A stretch of 64,000 nt of DNA from an uncultured Coprococcus sp. (GCA_934247115.1 CAKQIY010000008.1:8114-72113), one strand, 5' to 3'. Positions 6,628 through 15,861 are shown, counted from the first letter of the stretch. Notes: generated by a model from the letters alone, not told the origin. Numbers and translations: made by a program.

Positions 6628-8268
6628 TTAGATGTAGTTTCCATCGTGAACCTGGGCTGCATCGTATACAGACTCCTTGCGGATCTCGTCTGCTATCTCG
6701 TCTGCGTCAAGCTCGCCGTCAGCATTCCAGTCGCCATTGTAAACCTCGGCGCCTTCTACCTTGATTCCTGCGATCTGCTGCTCGCTTGCGAAGAGAAGCA
6801 CGATGATTCCGGCATGGTGAAGATGTTTTAATACAACATTTACATCCTCGCGGATATCTGGAGCGTACAGATATGTATGACGTCCGTCGATGCTGAGCTT
6901 CTTCTCTACCGACTCAACGAAATCTCTTGTGACATTGCCTGCTGCAAATGGAACTATGACAGCCTTCTGTCCCTTGATCGCTGCACGCACATTTCTGTCC
7001 ACGCGTCCCTCGTAAAGTCCAGTCTCCTCAGTGTGAACCTCCTCGACAACACCGCAGGCGCTTGTCATGTCTGTTACACGATCGATGAGTATGAGTTCTC
7101 CAAGAGTCTTATGCTTCTTGAACTCGTCTACCACGATCCTGTCGGCAAATGCGATCCTGCAGACTGCGATACCATTCTTTGCAAGGGTGTCCGCTGATTT
7201 CTGCTCACCTGTATTTACATCTATGGTGTAATCGATATGTGTAACTGTACCAGGGATCATCTTGGTTCCGAGCTTCACGAAGAAGTTCTTGCCATTATAC
7301 AGCTCATCGTCATCCATCCAGAGAAGTGTTGCAGTGATTGAAGATGCAACCTTTGCACCTGAATCAACTGTGAGCACACATCCTCTTGACACATCAACCT
7401 CACGGTCAAGCTGTATTGTTACAGGCTGTCCCTTCTGTGCTGAGTCCACTGTGTCAAATCCCACATGGATGCTCTTGACCTTTGCGGTCTCGTTGCTTGG
7501 GAGTGTGTTGATCTCGTCTCCAACGTGGATATCACCATCCTCGATCTGGCCCTGGAAACCTCTGAAGGTGTGGTCAGGACGGCACACTCTCTGAACAGGC
7601 ATATAGAATCCTGCCTCTGTGTTATCCTCTGCGATATCTATATCCTCAAGGTATGTAAGGAGTGCTGGTCCCTCATACCAAGGAATGTTCTCTGACTTCT
7701 TTGTCACGTTGTCACCCTCTGTAGCTGACACTGGGATGATAGTGATATTTGGCAGGCCAAGCTCTGATGACAGCTCATTTATCTGCTCTACGATCTCATT
7801 GAAACGCTTCTCGTCGTAGCCGACAAGATCCATCTTATTTACCGCAAATACAAAGTATCTGATTCCCATGAGTGCACAGATCCTTGCGTGTCTTCTGGTC
7901 TGTACCAGCACACCCTGCTTTGCATCGATGAGGATGACTGCCAGGTCGGCAAATGATGCTCCAACCGCCATGTTTCTTGTGTACTCCTCATGGCCCGGTG
8001 TATCTGCCACGATGAAGCTTCTCTTGTCTGTTGTAAAATATCTGTATGCAACGTCGATGGTGATACCCTGCTCACGCTCTGCCATCAGACCGTCCAGAAG
8101 AAGTGAATAGTCGATGGCACCGCCGCGGCTTCCTACCTTGGAATCAAGCTCCAGAGCCTTCTCCTGATCTGCATATAAAAGCTTTGAATCGTATAATATA
8201 TGTCCTATAAGTGTTGACTTTCCGTCATCTACACTTCCGCATGTTATAAATTTAAGTAATCCGCTCAT
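6628..8268 (-). CDS. cysN: Sulfate adenylyltransferase large subunit (GTPase) with degenerate APS-kinase-like tail and EF-hand loop
   Basis: CysN couples GTP hydrolysis to formation of adenosine phosphosulfate (APS) by CysD. GTPase motifs are GSVDDGKST (11-19), DTPGHEE (89-95) and NKMD (144-147), followed by EF-Tu-like beta-barrels to about 420. The protein is longer than plain CysN. Residues about 433-495 align by eye with CysC APS kinase (GQKAVIVPF, GRHTYLYAPD, AGIIVLL), but the position of the P-loop reads AAGNVTRDF, so ATP binding is lost. Residues 513-524, DWNADGELDADE, make a perfect 12-residue EF-hand calcium loop. It follows cysD by one base and is last in the operon. Confidence 0.93.
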   Translation of the reverse strand: MSGLLKFITCGSVDDGKSTLIGHILYDSKLLYADQEKALELDSKVGSRGGAIDYSLLLDGLMAEREQGITIDVAYRYFTTDKRSFIVADTPGHEEYTRNMAVGASFADLAVILIDAKQGVLVQTRRHARICALMGIRYFVFAVNKMDLVGYDEKRFNEIVEQINELSSELGLPNITIIPVSATEGDNVTKKSENIPWYEGPALLTYLEDIDIAEDNTEAGFYMPVQRVCRPDHTFRGFQGQIEDGDIHVGDEINTLPSNETAKVKSIHVGFDTVDSAQKGQPVTIQLDREVDVSRGCVLTVDSGAKVASSITATLLWMDDDELYNGKNFFVKLGTKMIPGTVTHIDYTIDVNTGEQKSADTLAKNGIAVCRIAFADRIVVDEFKKHKTLGELILIDRVTDMTSACGVVEEVHTEETGLYEGRVDRNVRAAIKGQKAVIVPFAAGNVTRDFVESVEKKLSIDGRHTYLYAPDIREDVNVVLKHLHHAGIIVLLFASEQQIAGIKVEGAEVYNGDWNADGELDADEIADEIRKESVYDAAQVHDGNYI

Positions 8269-8269
8269 C

Positions 8270-9169
8270 TTAGAAGTATCCCTCCCTCTTTCTACGCTCC
8301 ATGCTGCCTGCTGCCTCGTTGTCTATAACTCTGGTGGTTCTCTCTGAGGATACCGCACTGAGCGTCTCCTCGATGATCTCAGGGAGTGTGTCCGCTGTGG
8401 ACTCCACGCCGCCTGTCAGTGGATAGCATCCGAGAGTTCTGAAACGAACACTCTTCATCTCTATCTTCTCGCCAGGTCTGAGCTTCATTCTGTCGTCGTC
8501 AACCATGATGATATTGCCGTCACGGTATACAACAGGTCTCTCCTTTGCGAAGTACAGTGATGGAATCTCTATGTTCTCACGCTCTATGTACTCCCATATA
8601 TCAGCCTCTGTCCAGTTGGAAAGTGGGAACACTCTGACCTCCTCTCCCTTCTGGATCTTGGTGTTGAACAGCTTCCACATCTCTGGTCTCTGGTTCTTTG
8701 GATCCCATGCATGCTGTGCATTTCTGAAAGAGAGGATTCTCTCCTTCGCACGGGACTTCTCCTCGTCTCTGCGTCCGCCGCCAAATGCTGCTGTGAAGCC
8801 GTATTTGTCAAGCGCCTGCTTGAGCGCCTGTGTCTTCATGATATCTGTGTATGCTGAGCCGTGGTCAAATGGGTTGATGCCCTTCTTGACACCCTCCTCG
8901 TTTATGTACTCGATCATGTCAAGTCCGTATTTCTTCGCTGTCTTGTCTCTGAATTCGATCATTTCCTTGAACTTCCATGTTGTATTTACATGCAAGAATG
9001 GAAATGGCGGCTTCTCAGGATAGAATGCCTTGAGTGCCAGATGAAGCATTACTGAGCTGTCCTTTCCTATGGAATAAAGCATAACCGGCTTCTCACACTC
9101 CGCTGCAACTTCGCGGATGATGTATATCGCCTCTGCCTCCAGTTCGTCAAGATGTGATAACTTTCCCAT
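8270..9169 (-). CDS. cysD: Sulfate adenylyltransferase small subunit
   Basis: This 299-residue subunit catalyses ATP + sulfate to APS + pyrophosphate together with CysN. The PP-loop motif SIGKDSSV is at residues 33-40, and conserved segments FGGGRRDEEKSRAKER and FPLSNWTEADIWEYI follow. It is of normal family length and ends RKREGYF as usual. An AAGGTTGG-type ribosome site precedes ATG 9169. It is co-transcribed with cysN. The gap upstream of it holds a 183-bp palindromic element, so this gene pair may be expressed at a different level from the operon front. Confidence 0.96.
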   Translation of the reverse strand: MGKLSHLDELEAEAIYIIREVAAECEKPVMLYSIGKDSSVMLHLALKAFYPEKPPFPFLHVNTTWKFKEMIEFRDKTAKKYGLDMIEYINEEGVKKGINPFDHGSAYTDIMKTQALKQALDKYGFTAAFGGGRRDEEKSRAKERILSFRNAQHAWDPKNQRPEMWKLFNTKIQKGEEVRVFPLSNWTEADIWEYIERENIEIPSLYFAKERPVVYRDGNIIMVDDDRMKLRPGEKIEMKSVRFRTLGCYPLTGGVESTADTLPEIIEETLSAVSSERTTRVIDNEAAGSMERRKREGYF

Positions 9170-9216
9170 GTTTATACCAACCTTTCTTCTTTTGCAATTG
9201 CCAATCTAGTCTATGA

Positions 9217-9399
9217 GCCGTGAGGTATCCGGTATGTGCCATAACAGGGTCGCTCCCGCTTATTTCGGCTCGCAGCGGTCTATGCAACAGAGAGGGACCC
9301 GCCATGCGGGAGAGTCGGCTGTTGCAGGTAATCGAAGATTACCTAAGTACCGGCGGCCTCAAATTCCCTTTTTATGGCACATACCGGATACCTCACGGC
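9217..9399. repeat. Large palindromic element with 28-bp perfect arms
   Basis: Positions 9217-9244 and 9372-9399 are perfect inverted repeats of 28 bp. Between them sit smaller hairpins (GGTAATC/GATTACC, CCCGC/GCGGG, GCAACAG/CTGTTGC). Parts of the core (GGGTCGCTC, CAGCGGT, GTACCGG, ATTCCC) recur in the element at 13721-13929, which shows a dispersed family. There is no protein inside. It separates aprB from cysD within the operon. Confidence 0.85.
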
Positions 9400-9453
9400 A
9401 ACTACACATTGTTTGCAATTGCATAAAATAATAAATGTTTGTTATATTTTTCT

Positions 9454-9768
9454 CTAATATTTATTTGCCTCTTTTTTATCTATCACGATCTGGTCTGTGG
9501 TACCATCCATCTTGCGGATATTCCACAGCAGCAGATCTCCCTTGTTCTCCACCGACATCTGGCTTCCCATTCCGCCGATGTCTGCTCCGAGATATAATGA
9601 GATGGCGTCAAATGCACACTCCTTGATACAGGATGAGCATCCCCAGCAGTCCTTTGGGTATTTCATAAATATCTGTCCATCCTCATCTCTCTTTATGAGG
9701 GAACCCGGGCAGACATTTGCACATTTGCCGCAGTTTTTGCAAAGCTCTTTATTTATCACTATGCTCAT
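9454..9768 (-). CDS. aprB: Adenylylsulfate reductase beta-type ferredoxin subunit
   Basis: This is a 104-residue protein with two 4Fe-4S motifs, LCKNCGKCANVCPG and DCWGCSSCIKECA. ATG 9768 lies six bases after GGGGG; an ATG at 9774 is too close to that site. It is the electron-transfer partner of AprA, passing electrons for reduction of APS to sulfite and AMP. It overlaps the 3' end of aprA by 20 bases. It is shorter than AprB of dissimilatory sulfate reducers (about 150), which fits the assimilatory version in Clostridia. Confidence 0.88.
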   Translation of the reverse strand: MSIVINKELCKNCGKCANVCPGSLIKRDEDGQIFMKYPKDCWGCSSCIKECAFDAISLYLGADIGGMGSQMSVENKGDLLLWNIRKMDGTTDQIVIDKKEANKY

Positions 9769-11527
9769 ATACATCCCCCTTTCCTTGGAACATCAGCCCA
9801 TTTGAAGTCGCCTCCGGCGAGGGGCTGACGCTGCATGCCATATTCCCTGCGGGAACCTGGCACAAATTAACAAGGTCTCTGTGTATCATCTTAAGCTCGC
9901 CGTCCACCATCTTTGAGTTGACAAATATCTCCCAGTCTTTACTTTTCTCCGGGTAGTCCAGGTTCTCAGCAAAGCTGTGCCATCTCGTCTCCTTCCTGTC
10001 CTTCAGGTGTGCGATTACAGAGAGTGCAACTGTGAGCCTCTCCTTCACCTCATACACAAACATGAGCTCGTGCATGTCGTGAGCACTTATGTGCCATACA
10101 AGTTTCTGAAGCTGCTCTATCTTCTCCTTTGCCAGCTCAAGCTGTTTCTCGTTGAACTGGTAGTGGGTGGATATTCCTCCGGCGTAGTTGTCCATGACCT
10201 TCTGCATGGCCTCCTCTATCGCCTCGTATGTGAACATCTTCTCGTCGGTATCGAGGAAATGATCGTACTCTTCTATCTTTCTATCAAATGCTGTCTCCTC
10301 GTCAAGCTCCGGCTCTGTGTATCCCTCGTCAAGCTGCTTAACCATGGCAATGGCTGCTATCTCTCCCTCAACCATCGCTCCGGTCACATACTTCTGTGGA
10401 CATCCGCCCGCCACATCTCCGGCTGCGAACAGTCCGCGTATTGTGGACTCTCTGTCGTTGTCCACCCAGTAACCGCTCGCCGTATGACCGCCGACTATAT
10501 AAGGCTCTGTGCCCTCTATCTCCACATTCTGCTCACTCGGATTCTTGCCGGACTCAAGCCATTTGAGTGTCTGGCTCGGAGCCATGTTGAGGTAAGCCCT
10601 CTTCAGTGAGTCGTCCTGTTCTGGAGTGATGCCCTCGGTTCTCAGGTAACATGGACCTCTTCCCTCTATGTTCTCTCTCACCGTTCCGTACACTCTCTGG
10701 GATGTGGTGAGTCCATATTTGTTCTCGTATACCTCGCCGAGTGAATTGACCTGCTTGGCACCCACACCCTGGGCTATAGTTCCAGTTGGGGCTATGGTGT
10801 CCTTACATCTGAGTGCTATAAATCTCATCTCAAATGTCGTCATCTCCGCTCCGGCATTTATTCCCATTGCATATCCCGCTCCGGTGTTGAACGGCGGGTA
10901 CCACATCTTATGTCTTGAAAATCCCGGATTGTTCGGTCTGTAAAGTCCGGCCGCACCGCCTGTGGCACAGAGCACCTTCTTAGCCCTGATCTCGTAGGCT
11001 GTATTATCCTCTATGGAGAATCCAAACGCTCCGAGGATCTGATTGTTTTCAACTATATAATCCGTGATGTTGACTCTGTTAAGTATCTGGCAGTTGTCAA
11101 GCTCCTCCACCGCCTTTGCAAGCAACGGCTTCATATTCTCCCCATTTATCTTGATATTTCTGTTGCCCCTTGCAACATACTCACCGTTCTCGTCCTTGAG
11201 GATAACCAGCCCCAGCTTCTCCATCTTGTCTGTGACCCGGTTCAGTCCCTGTGACATTGAAAGCAGAAGATCTTCTCTCACGATCCCATCAGCATCGGTC
11301 CTGCAGTAGTCCACGTAATCTTCCGGCTTTCTGCCCTTCACTATGTATGCGTTGATGGCGTTCACACCCGCCGCCAGGCATCCACTTCTCTTTATGTTTG
11401 CCTTCTCGGCGATGATGATGGAATAATCAGAATGCTCTCTGACGGTCAATGCCGCGTAGCAGCCAGCCGTACCACCACCGATTATCAAAATGTCCGTATG
11501 AAGTATTTTCCTGTTTGCAATACCCAT
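9749..11527 (-). CDS. aprA: Adenylylsulfate reductase alpha subunit (FAD)
   Basis: This 592-residue flavoprotein reduces APS to sulfite. It shows the dinucleotide motif IIGGGTAG at 15-22, the substrate segment RSGCLAAGVNAINAY, a second FAD motif FAAGDVAGG and the family segment TRWHSFAENLDYPEK near the C-terminus. Residues 556-592, after HRDLVNL, look foreign: they are encoded by a stretch with palindromes TTCCCTGCGGGAA and TCGCCTCCGGCGA. The natural C-terminus was probably extended by a repeat insertion. It works with AprB and the upstream transporter and downstream CysDN. Confidence 0.92.
   Translation of the reverse strand: MGIANRKILHTDILIIGGGTAGCYAALTVREHSDYSIIIAEKANIKRSGCLAAGVNAINAYIVKGRKPEDYVDYCRTDADGIVREDLLLSMSQGLNRVTDKMEKLGLVILKDENGEYVARGNRNIKINGENMKPLLAKAVEELDNCQILNRVNITDYIVENNQILGAFGFSIEDNTAYEIRAKKVLCATGGAAGLYRPNNPGFSRHKMWYPPFNTGAGYAMGINAGAEMTTFEMRFIALRCKDTIAPTGTIAQGVGAKQVNSLGEVYENKYGLTTSQRVYGTVRENIEGRGPCYLRTEGITPEQDDSLKRAYLNMAPSQTLKWLESGKNPSEQNVEIEGTEPYIVGGHTASGYWVDNDRESTIRGLFAAGDVAGGCPQKYVTGAMVEGEIAAIAMVKQLDEGYTEPELDEETAFDRKIEEYDHFLDTDEKMFTYEAIEEAMQKVMDNYAGGISTHYQFNEKQLELAKEKIEQLQKLVWHISAHDMHELMFVYEVKERLTVALSVIAHLKDRKETRWHSFAENLDYPEKSKDWEIFVNSKMVDGELKMIHRDLVNLCQVPAGNMACSVSPSPEATSNGLMFQGKGDVYEHSDK
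9792..9863. repeat. Palindromic insertion encoding the AprA C-terminal tail
   Basis: Two short perfect palindromes, TCGCCTCCGGCGA and TTCCCTGCGGGAA, lie within 60 bases at the 3' end of aprA. The translated tail has no resemblance to the rest of the family as I know it. GC content is higher than in the flanking gene. Confidence 0.5.
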
Positions 11528-11558
11528 ATTTTCTCTCCAATCTTTTTATCCTGAACGG

Positions 11559-11573
11559 AGGGGTCTGACCCCT
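11559..11573. repeat. Short palindrome between cysA and aprA
   Basis: AGGGGTCTGACCCCT is a perfect 15-base palindrome in the 61-base gap. In RNA it forms a tight hairpin upstream of the aprA ribosome site. There is no T tract, so it is not a terminator. Confidence 0.6.
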
Positions 11574-11588
11574 TCGACACATTTCTTA

Positions 11589-12650
11589 TTAGATGTAGAA
11601 TACATCGTTGTCCTGCATTGCCTTGTTCTCCAGCAGATACGTCTGGTTCTCGTCAAATACATACAGTCTGTAGATGAGAACGTGAACCTGCTCTCCCGGC
11701 TTTACGACATCCTTCTCCATGGATCTCTCGGCTACGATCTCCACGCCGTTGACATCCACCGTTACGTCCAGATGGCTTCCGCGGAACAGCACATCCTTCA
11801 CTACGCCGGACTCCGCCGCACTCTGGTACTGATCCAGCCTGCCGCTCTTGGATATCTTTACGAACTCCGGTCTGATGACCGCCCTGTCCGCTCCCAGCAC
11901 TCTGTCAAATCCCTTGAGCTTCTCGTAGTCCTCCACAACAGTCGATCTACCGATAAACTGTGCCACAAATGGTGTGGCCGGCGTCTTGTATATCTCCATC
12001 GGCGATCCCATCTGCTCTATCTGTCCGTGGTTGGTGATGATGATCTCATCCGCAACCTCCACAGCCTCATCCTGATCGTGGGTGACAAATATGCTCGTGA
12101 TGCCAAGCTTTTCAACCATCTCCTTGAGCCATGTCCTGAGCTCTGTCCTGACCTTTGCGTCTATAGCGGCAAATGGCTCATCCAGCAGCAGCACCTGTGG
12201 ATTCGGCGCCAGCGCCCTGGCAAATGCCACTCTCTGTCTCTGTCCGCCTGAGAGCTGATTGGGATATCTCTTCTCCATCCCCGACAGTCCTGTCAGCTCC
12301 AGAAGCTCCATAACTCTCTTCTTGATCTCCTTCTTTGGAACCTTCATGAGTTCAAGTCCGAATGCCACATTGTCAAATACCGTCATGTAACGGAACAGTG
12401 CATAATTCTGAAATACGAATCCTATTCCTCTCTTCGCAGCCGGTATATCATTTACACGCCTGCCGTCTATGTATATGTCACCGGAATTTGGATTTTCAAG
12501 TCCGGCTATCATTCGGAGAAGTGTCGTTTTTCCGCTTCCCGACGGTCCCAGAAGCGCCACCAGCTTGCCCTTCTCCACACCAAAACTGACATTGTCGGAC
12601 GCCAGGAAGTCTCCATATTTTTTGTATATATTTTTCATCTCGACGTACAT
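11589..12650 (-). CDS. cysA: Sulfate/thiosulfate ABC transporter ATP-binding protein
   Basis: This 353-residue ATPase energises sulfate import. Walker A GPSGSGKTT is at 35-43, the signature LSGGQ at 133-137, Walker B LLLDEP at 154-159 and the switch His in FVTHDQDEA. A TOBE-like regulatory domain fills about 240-345. An AAGGAGG site precedes ATG 12650. Gene order with CysT, CysW and the binding protein is standard. It follows cysW after about 170 bases of hairpin-rich sequence. Confidence 0.95.
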   Translation of the reverse strand: MYVEMKNIYKKYGDFLASDNVSFGVEKGKLVALLGPSGSGKTTLLRMIAGLENPNSGDIYIDGRRVNDIPAAKRGIGFVFQNYALFRYMTVFDNVAFGLELMKVPKKEIKKRVMELLELTGLSGMEKRYPNQLSGGQRQRVAFARALAPNPQVLLLDEPFAAIDAKVRTELRTWLKEMVEKLGITSIFVTHDQDEAVEVADEIIITNHGQIEQMGSPMEIYKTPATPFVAQFIGRSTVVEDYEKLKGFDRVLGADRAVIRPEFVKISKSGRLDQYQSAAESGVVKDVLFRGSHLDVTVDVNGVEIVAERSMEKDVVKPGEQVHVLIYRLYVFDENQTYLLENKAMQDNDVFYI

Positions 12651-12659
12651 GTCGTCAGC

Positions 12660-12845
12660 CTCCTTATTGTTCTCTTATTCTGTCGCATCTGATCTATCTC
12701 TTGAAACTCCTGCAAGCCATCCCATATGCAGGCTATCTCACTTCGTCCTTATCGGATATCACCCTTTCTCGGGTATCGCCCCCTCGCCTCCGCTCAGCGG
12801 CAGGTCGTCACGCGCATGAGAGTTATGAACTTCGTTCATAAGCGC
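12660..12845. repeat. Hairpin-rich intercistronic element between cysW and cysA
   Basis: Several inverted repeats crowd this gap: CCGCTCAGCGG, CCTGCA/TGCAGG, CGGGTATCGCCC-type arms and TTATGAACttcGTTCATAA, the last reaching into the cysW 3' end. It lacks a T tract after any stem. No open frame of its own is convincing. Confidence 0.55.
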
Positions 12846-13695
12846 GTTTCCTCTTCGCTCTGTACTCAAGCAGATTTCTCAGGAACAATATGATGACCGC
12901 TATGATCACCAGTATGGATGATACCGCAAATGCCGCCGTGATGGATTCTTCCGTTCCCGACATGTACAGTGCGTCTATCTCAAGCGGAAGTGTAAATGTT
13001 CCTCCTCTTGTCTTTGACAGTGCATTTACCGCACCGAACTCACCGAGTGCCCTGGCTGTACAGAGGATGATTCCATATATGAGTCCCCATTTCATCTGGG
13101 GAAGTGTTATCCTTCTGAATATCGTGAAGCCCTTGGCACCCATGAGCGCCGCAGCCTCCTCCTCGTCCTTGCCCTGTGCGTTCAGCACCGGGATAAGCTC
13201 CCTCGACACAAATGGGAATGTCACGAATATGGTAGCAAGCACAACGCCCGGAACTGCAAATGTTATCCTGATATTTGTTCCCAGCATATCATTGATCCAC
13301 CTGATCGCCGGATACGTCCATCCGAGTCTTCCAAATGTCATGAGATAAGCAAGGCCTACAATGACCGGTGATATGGAAAACGGAATGTCTATCAGTGTCG
13401 CCAGCACCTGCTTGCCTTTGAAGGAGAACTTCGTCAGCAGCCATGCCGCGCATATTCCGAAAAATGTGTTTACCACCACAGCTATGACTGTGGCAATAAG
13501 TGTGACTCCGAGCGCGCTTATCACGTACTCTGTCGTGATGGACTGCAGGTAGAACTTAAAGCCCTCCTTCAGTGCACTTGTTATCACCGATATAAGTGGA
13601 ACCACCAGCATGAGTACTATGAAAAGCACCGTCACGGTTATCAGTATTATCTTTGTCCTGCGCTTGCCGCGCTGCAGCTTTTCCTGTTCGCTCAT
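12823..13695 (-). CDS. cysW: Sulfate ABC transporter permease
   Basis: This protein of about 290 residues has six membrane helices and an EAA loop EEAAALMGAKGFTIFRRITL that contacts CysA. The segments GEFGAVNALS and GGTFTLPLEI are typical of CysW. ATG 13695 follows AAAGGAGG; an upstream ATG at 13713 precedes that ribosome site and is rejected. The last residues (YERSS) are encoded within a palindrome and may be an altered end. It pairs with CysT in the membrane. Confidence 0.92.
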   Translation of the reverse strand: MSEQEKLQRGKRRTKIILITVTVLFIVLMLVVPLISVITSALKEGFKFYLQSITTEYVISALGVTLIATVIAVVVNTFFGICAAWLLTKFSFKGKQVLATLIDIPFSISPVIVGLAYLMTFGRLGWTYPAIRWINDMLGTNIRITFAVPGVVLATIFVTFPFVSRELIPVLNAQGKDEEEAAALMGAKGFTIFRRITLPQMKWGLIYGIILCTARALGEFGAVNALSKTRGGTFTLPLEIDALYMSGTEESITAAFAVSSILVIIAVIILFLRNLLEYRAKRKRAYERSS

Positions 13696-13720
13696 CGTGG
13701 TTCCTCCTTTCATTTGTGCA

Positions 13721-13929
13721 TTTGCACATCAATGATTGCGAATAAAATCTTTAATATATGAACTTTTTTAGAATACATATCCGGGGTCGCTCTCGCTTAA
13801 CTCGTCCTACAGCGGTACTAGCGCTCGCATGCTCGCTGAGTACCGGTGGACTCGTATTCCCCTGATATGTTATTGCTAAAAAGTTCATATATATTCTTAG
13901 TTGTGTATCCGCAATCATTGATGTGCAAA
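13721..13929. repeat. Large palindromic element between cysT and cysW
   Basis: TTTGCACATCAATGATTGCG (13721-13740) is perfectly repeated in inverted form at 13910-13929. Inner arms TATATGAACTTTTT and AAAAAGTTCATATA continue the stem. The GC-rich core shares GGGTCGCTC, CAGCGGT, GTACCGG and ATTCCC with the element at 9217-9399. The proximal arm ends about ten bases before the cysW ribosome site. Confidence 0.85.
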
Positions 13930-13963
13930 TACATCTAAATAATTGTCGTAACTTATTATAGGT

Positions 13964-14845
13964 TTATAGCAGGTTGGTCCTTCTGGACTGCCTCAGCTGT
14001 ACTATGTTGATCGCAAATAACAATACAAATGATATGACCAGCATCACCAGTGCTATCGCCGTTGCGCTGGCATAGTCTATGTAGCTGAGCTTCTGCATGA
14101 TCACGTATGATATGACCTGCGTCTGCTCCTTTGCGCTGTTGCCCGATATGTAGATGACACTGCCGTACTCTCCGATTCCTCTGGCAAATGCCAGTCCAAA
14201 TCCTGTAAGCAGCGCCGGTCTGAGTTCCGGAAGAATAACCTTGAAAAATGTTCTTCTCGGTGTGGCTCCCAGCATGTAGGCCGCCTCCTCATACTGGTTG
14301 TCCATCTTCTCAAGTATCGGCTGCACCGCCCTTATGACAAATGGTATTCCCACAAATACAAGGGCGATGGTAAGTCCGATCTTTGTGTATGCAACATCTA
14401 TTCCAAGAGCCGCAAGCGGCTTTCCAAGGAATCCATCCTCACTGTACAGTCTTGACAGCGTGATACCGGCAACTGCTGTAGGCAGACAAAACGGAAGCTC
14501 TATGAATCCGTCCAGTATCTTCTTGCCGGGAAAATCGTATTTGACCAGTGTCCACGCTATTATCAAGCCAAACACTGTATTGACTACCGCCGCTATGAAC
14601 GAACAGCTGATGCTGGTCTTAAATGCATTCAGCACATTCTTCTTCAGAAGCAGATGCCAGAATTCATCAGGCGAAAGCTTCAGTGACGACACCAGCACAG
14701 ATGCCAGCGGGATCAGAACTATCAGCGACAGCATGGCAATGACTATTCCAAGCGTCAGATGATATCCCGGGATAACTCTGGTCTTTTTTGCATTATTCAG
14801 TTTGTCCTTCTTGCCATTTTCCTCTGCTGCCATCTTGTCTTCCAA
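13964..14845 (-). CDS. cysT: Sulfate ABC transporter permease
   Basis: This 293-residue membrane protein has six helices after a basic N-terminal tail. The EAA loop reads EEAAYMLGATPRRTFFKVIL, and the segments IELPFCLPTAVAGITL and FARGIGEYGSVIYISG are typical of CysT. It lies five bases after the binding-protein gene. With CysW it forms the sulfate channel. Confidence 0.93.
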   Translation of the reverse strand: MEDKMAAEENGKKDKLNNAKKTRVIPGYHLTLGIVIAMLSLIVLIPLASVLVSSLKLSPDEFWHLLLKKNVLNAFKTSISCSFIAAVVNTVFGLIIAWTLVKYDFPGKKILDGFIELPFCLPTAVAGITLSRLYSEDGFLGKPLAALGIDVAYTKIGLTIALVFVGIPFVIRAVQPILEKMDNQYEEAAYMLGATPRRTFFKVILPELRPALLTGFGLAFARGIGEYGSVIYISGNSAKEQTQVISYVIMQKLSYIDYASATAIALVMLVISFVLLFAINIVQLRQSRRTNLL

Positions 14846-14850
14846 TCCAT

Positions 14851-15861
14851 TTAATAATCGTAAATCTCATCAAACTTTGCACCGTCATCAAAGAAGTCCT
14901 CATAGGCTTTATCCCAGCCGCCGAAATCATCTATGGTCCACAGCTTGATGTCCAAATCAAACACATCCGTATACTCTGCGAGTATCTTCTCATTTGTCGG
15001 GCGGTAGCCGCTCTCGGCCTCAAGTCTCTGGGCTTCATCGCTGTACAGGTACTCCAGATACTCCGTGCTGACCTCCTCTGTTCCATTGTGCTTTGCGTTG
15101 TCATCGACAACCGCCACACTTGGCTGTGCAAGTATACTCACGGATGGATTGATAATCTCGTAATCCTCCGGATATTCCTTCAGTGCCGCTATTGCCTCAT
15201 TTTCCCAGGCTATAAGCACATCACCCTTGCCATTCTCCACAAATGTGGTGGTTGAACCTCTTGCTCCCGAATCCATAACCGACACATTCTGATAAAGTTT
15301 CTTCATGAACTGCCATATATCATTTTCATCACTGTATGTCGTTCTGGCATAGGCAAGAGCCGCAAGGAAATTCCAGCAGGCACCGCCGCTGCTCTTCGGA
15401 TCAGGTGTTATGACTTCCACATCGTCCTTCACCAGATCATTCCAGTCCTGTATGTTCTTGTCATTTCCCTTTCTCACCAGGAACACTATCGTGGATGTGT
15501 ACGGTGCCGAGTCCTTGTCAAATTCATCTATCCATCCTGAATCTATCAGGCCATTTGCCGATATAAGGTCAATGTCATGCTCAAGTGCCAGTGTGACAAC
15601 ATCCGCATTACAGCCCTCCACCACCGATCTTGCCTGTGCACCGGATCCGCCATGAGACTGGATGACCTTGATGTCCTGTCCGTACTGCTCCTTATAATAC
15701 TGTTCGAACATGTCATTGTACCGCTCATACAGTTCCCTCGTAGGGTCATACGAAACATTTGTAATTGTGATAACATCGTCCTTCTTCCCGCCACAGCCGG
15801 CCGCCCCTATCGCCAGCACCGCCGCCATGGACAGAAGCAACACTCTTTTCACCAATCTCAT
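14851..15861 (-). CDS. Sulfate-binding lipoprotein
   Basis: This 336-residue extracytoplasmic protein has signal MRLVKRVLLLSMAAVLAIG followed by the lipobox AAGC (Cys23), so it is tethered to the membrane. Family landmarks include ITITNVSYDPTRELY, SHGGSGAQARSVVEG and GGACWNFLAALAYA, which place it in the Sbp/CysP sulfate/thiosulfate-binding family. It delivers the anion to CysTW. It is shorter in name than certain: sulfate and thiosulfate cannot be separated by sequence. Confidence 0.93.
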   Translation of the reverse strand: MRLVKRVLLLSMAAVLAIGAAGCGGKKDDVITITNVSYDPTRELYERYNDMFEQYYKEQYGQDIKVIQSHGGSGAQARSVVEGCNADVVTLALEHDIDLISANGLIDSGWIDEFDKDSAPYTSTIVFLVRKGNDKNIQDWNDLVKDDVEVITPDPKSSGGACWNFLAALAYARTTYSDENDIWQFMKKLYQNVSVMDSGARGSTTTFVENGKGDVLIAWENEAIAALKEYPEDYEIINPSVSILAQPSVAVVDDNAKHNGTEEVSTEYLEYLYSDEAQRLEAESGYRPTNEKILAEYTDVFDLDIKLWTIDDFGGWDKAYEDFFDDGAKFDEIYDY

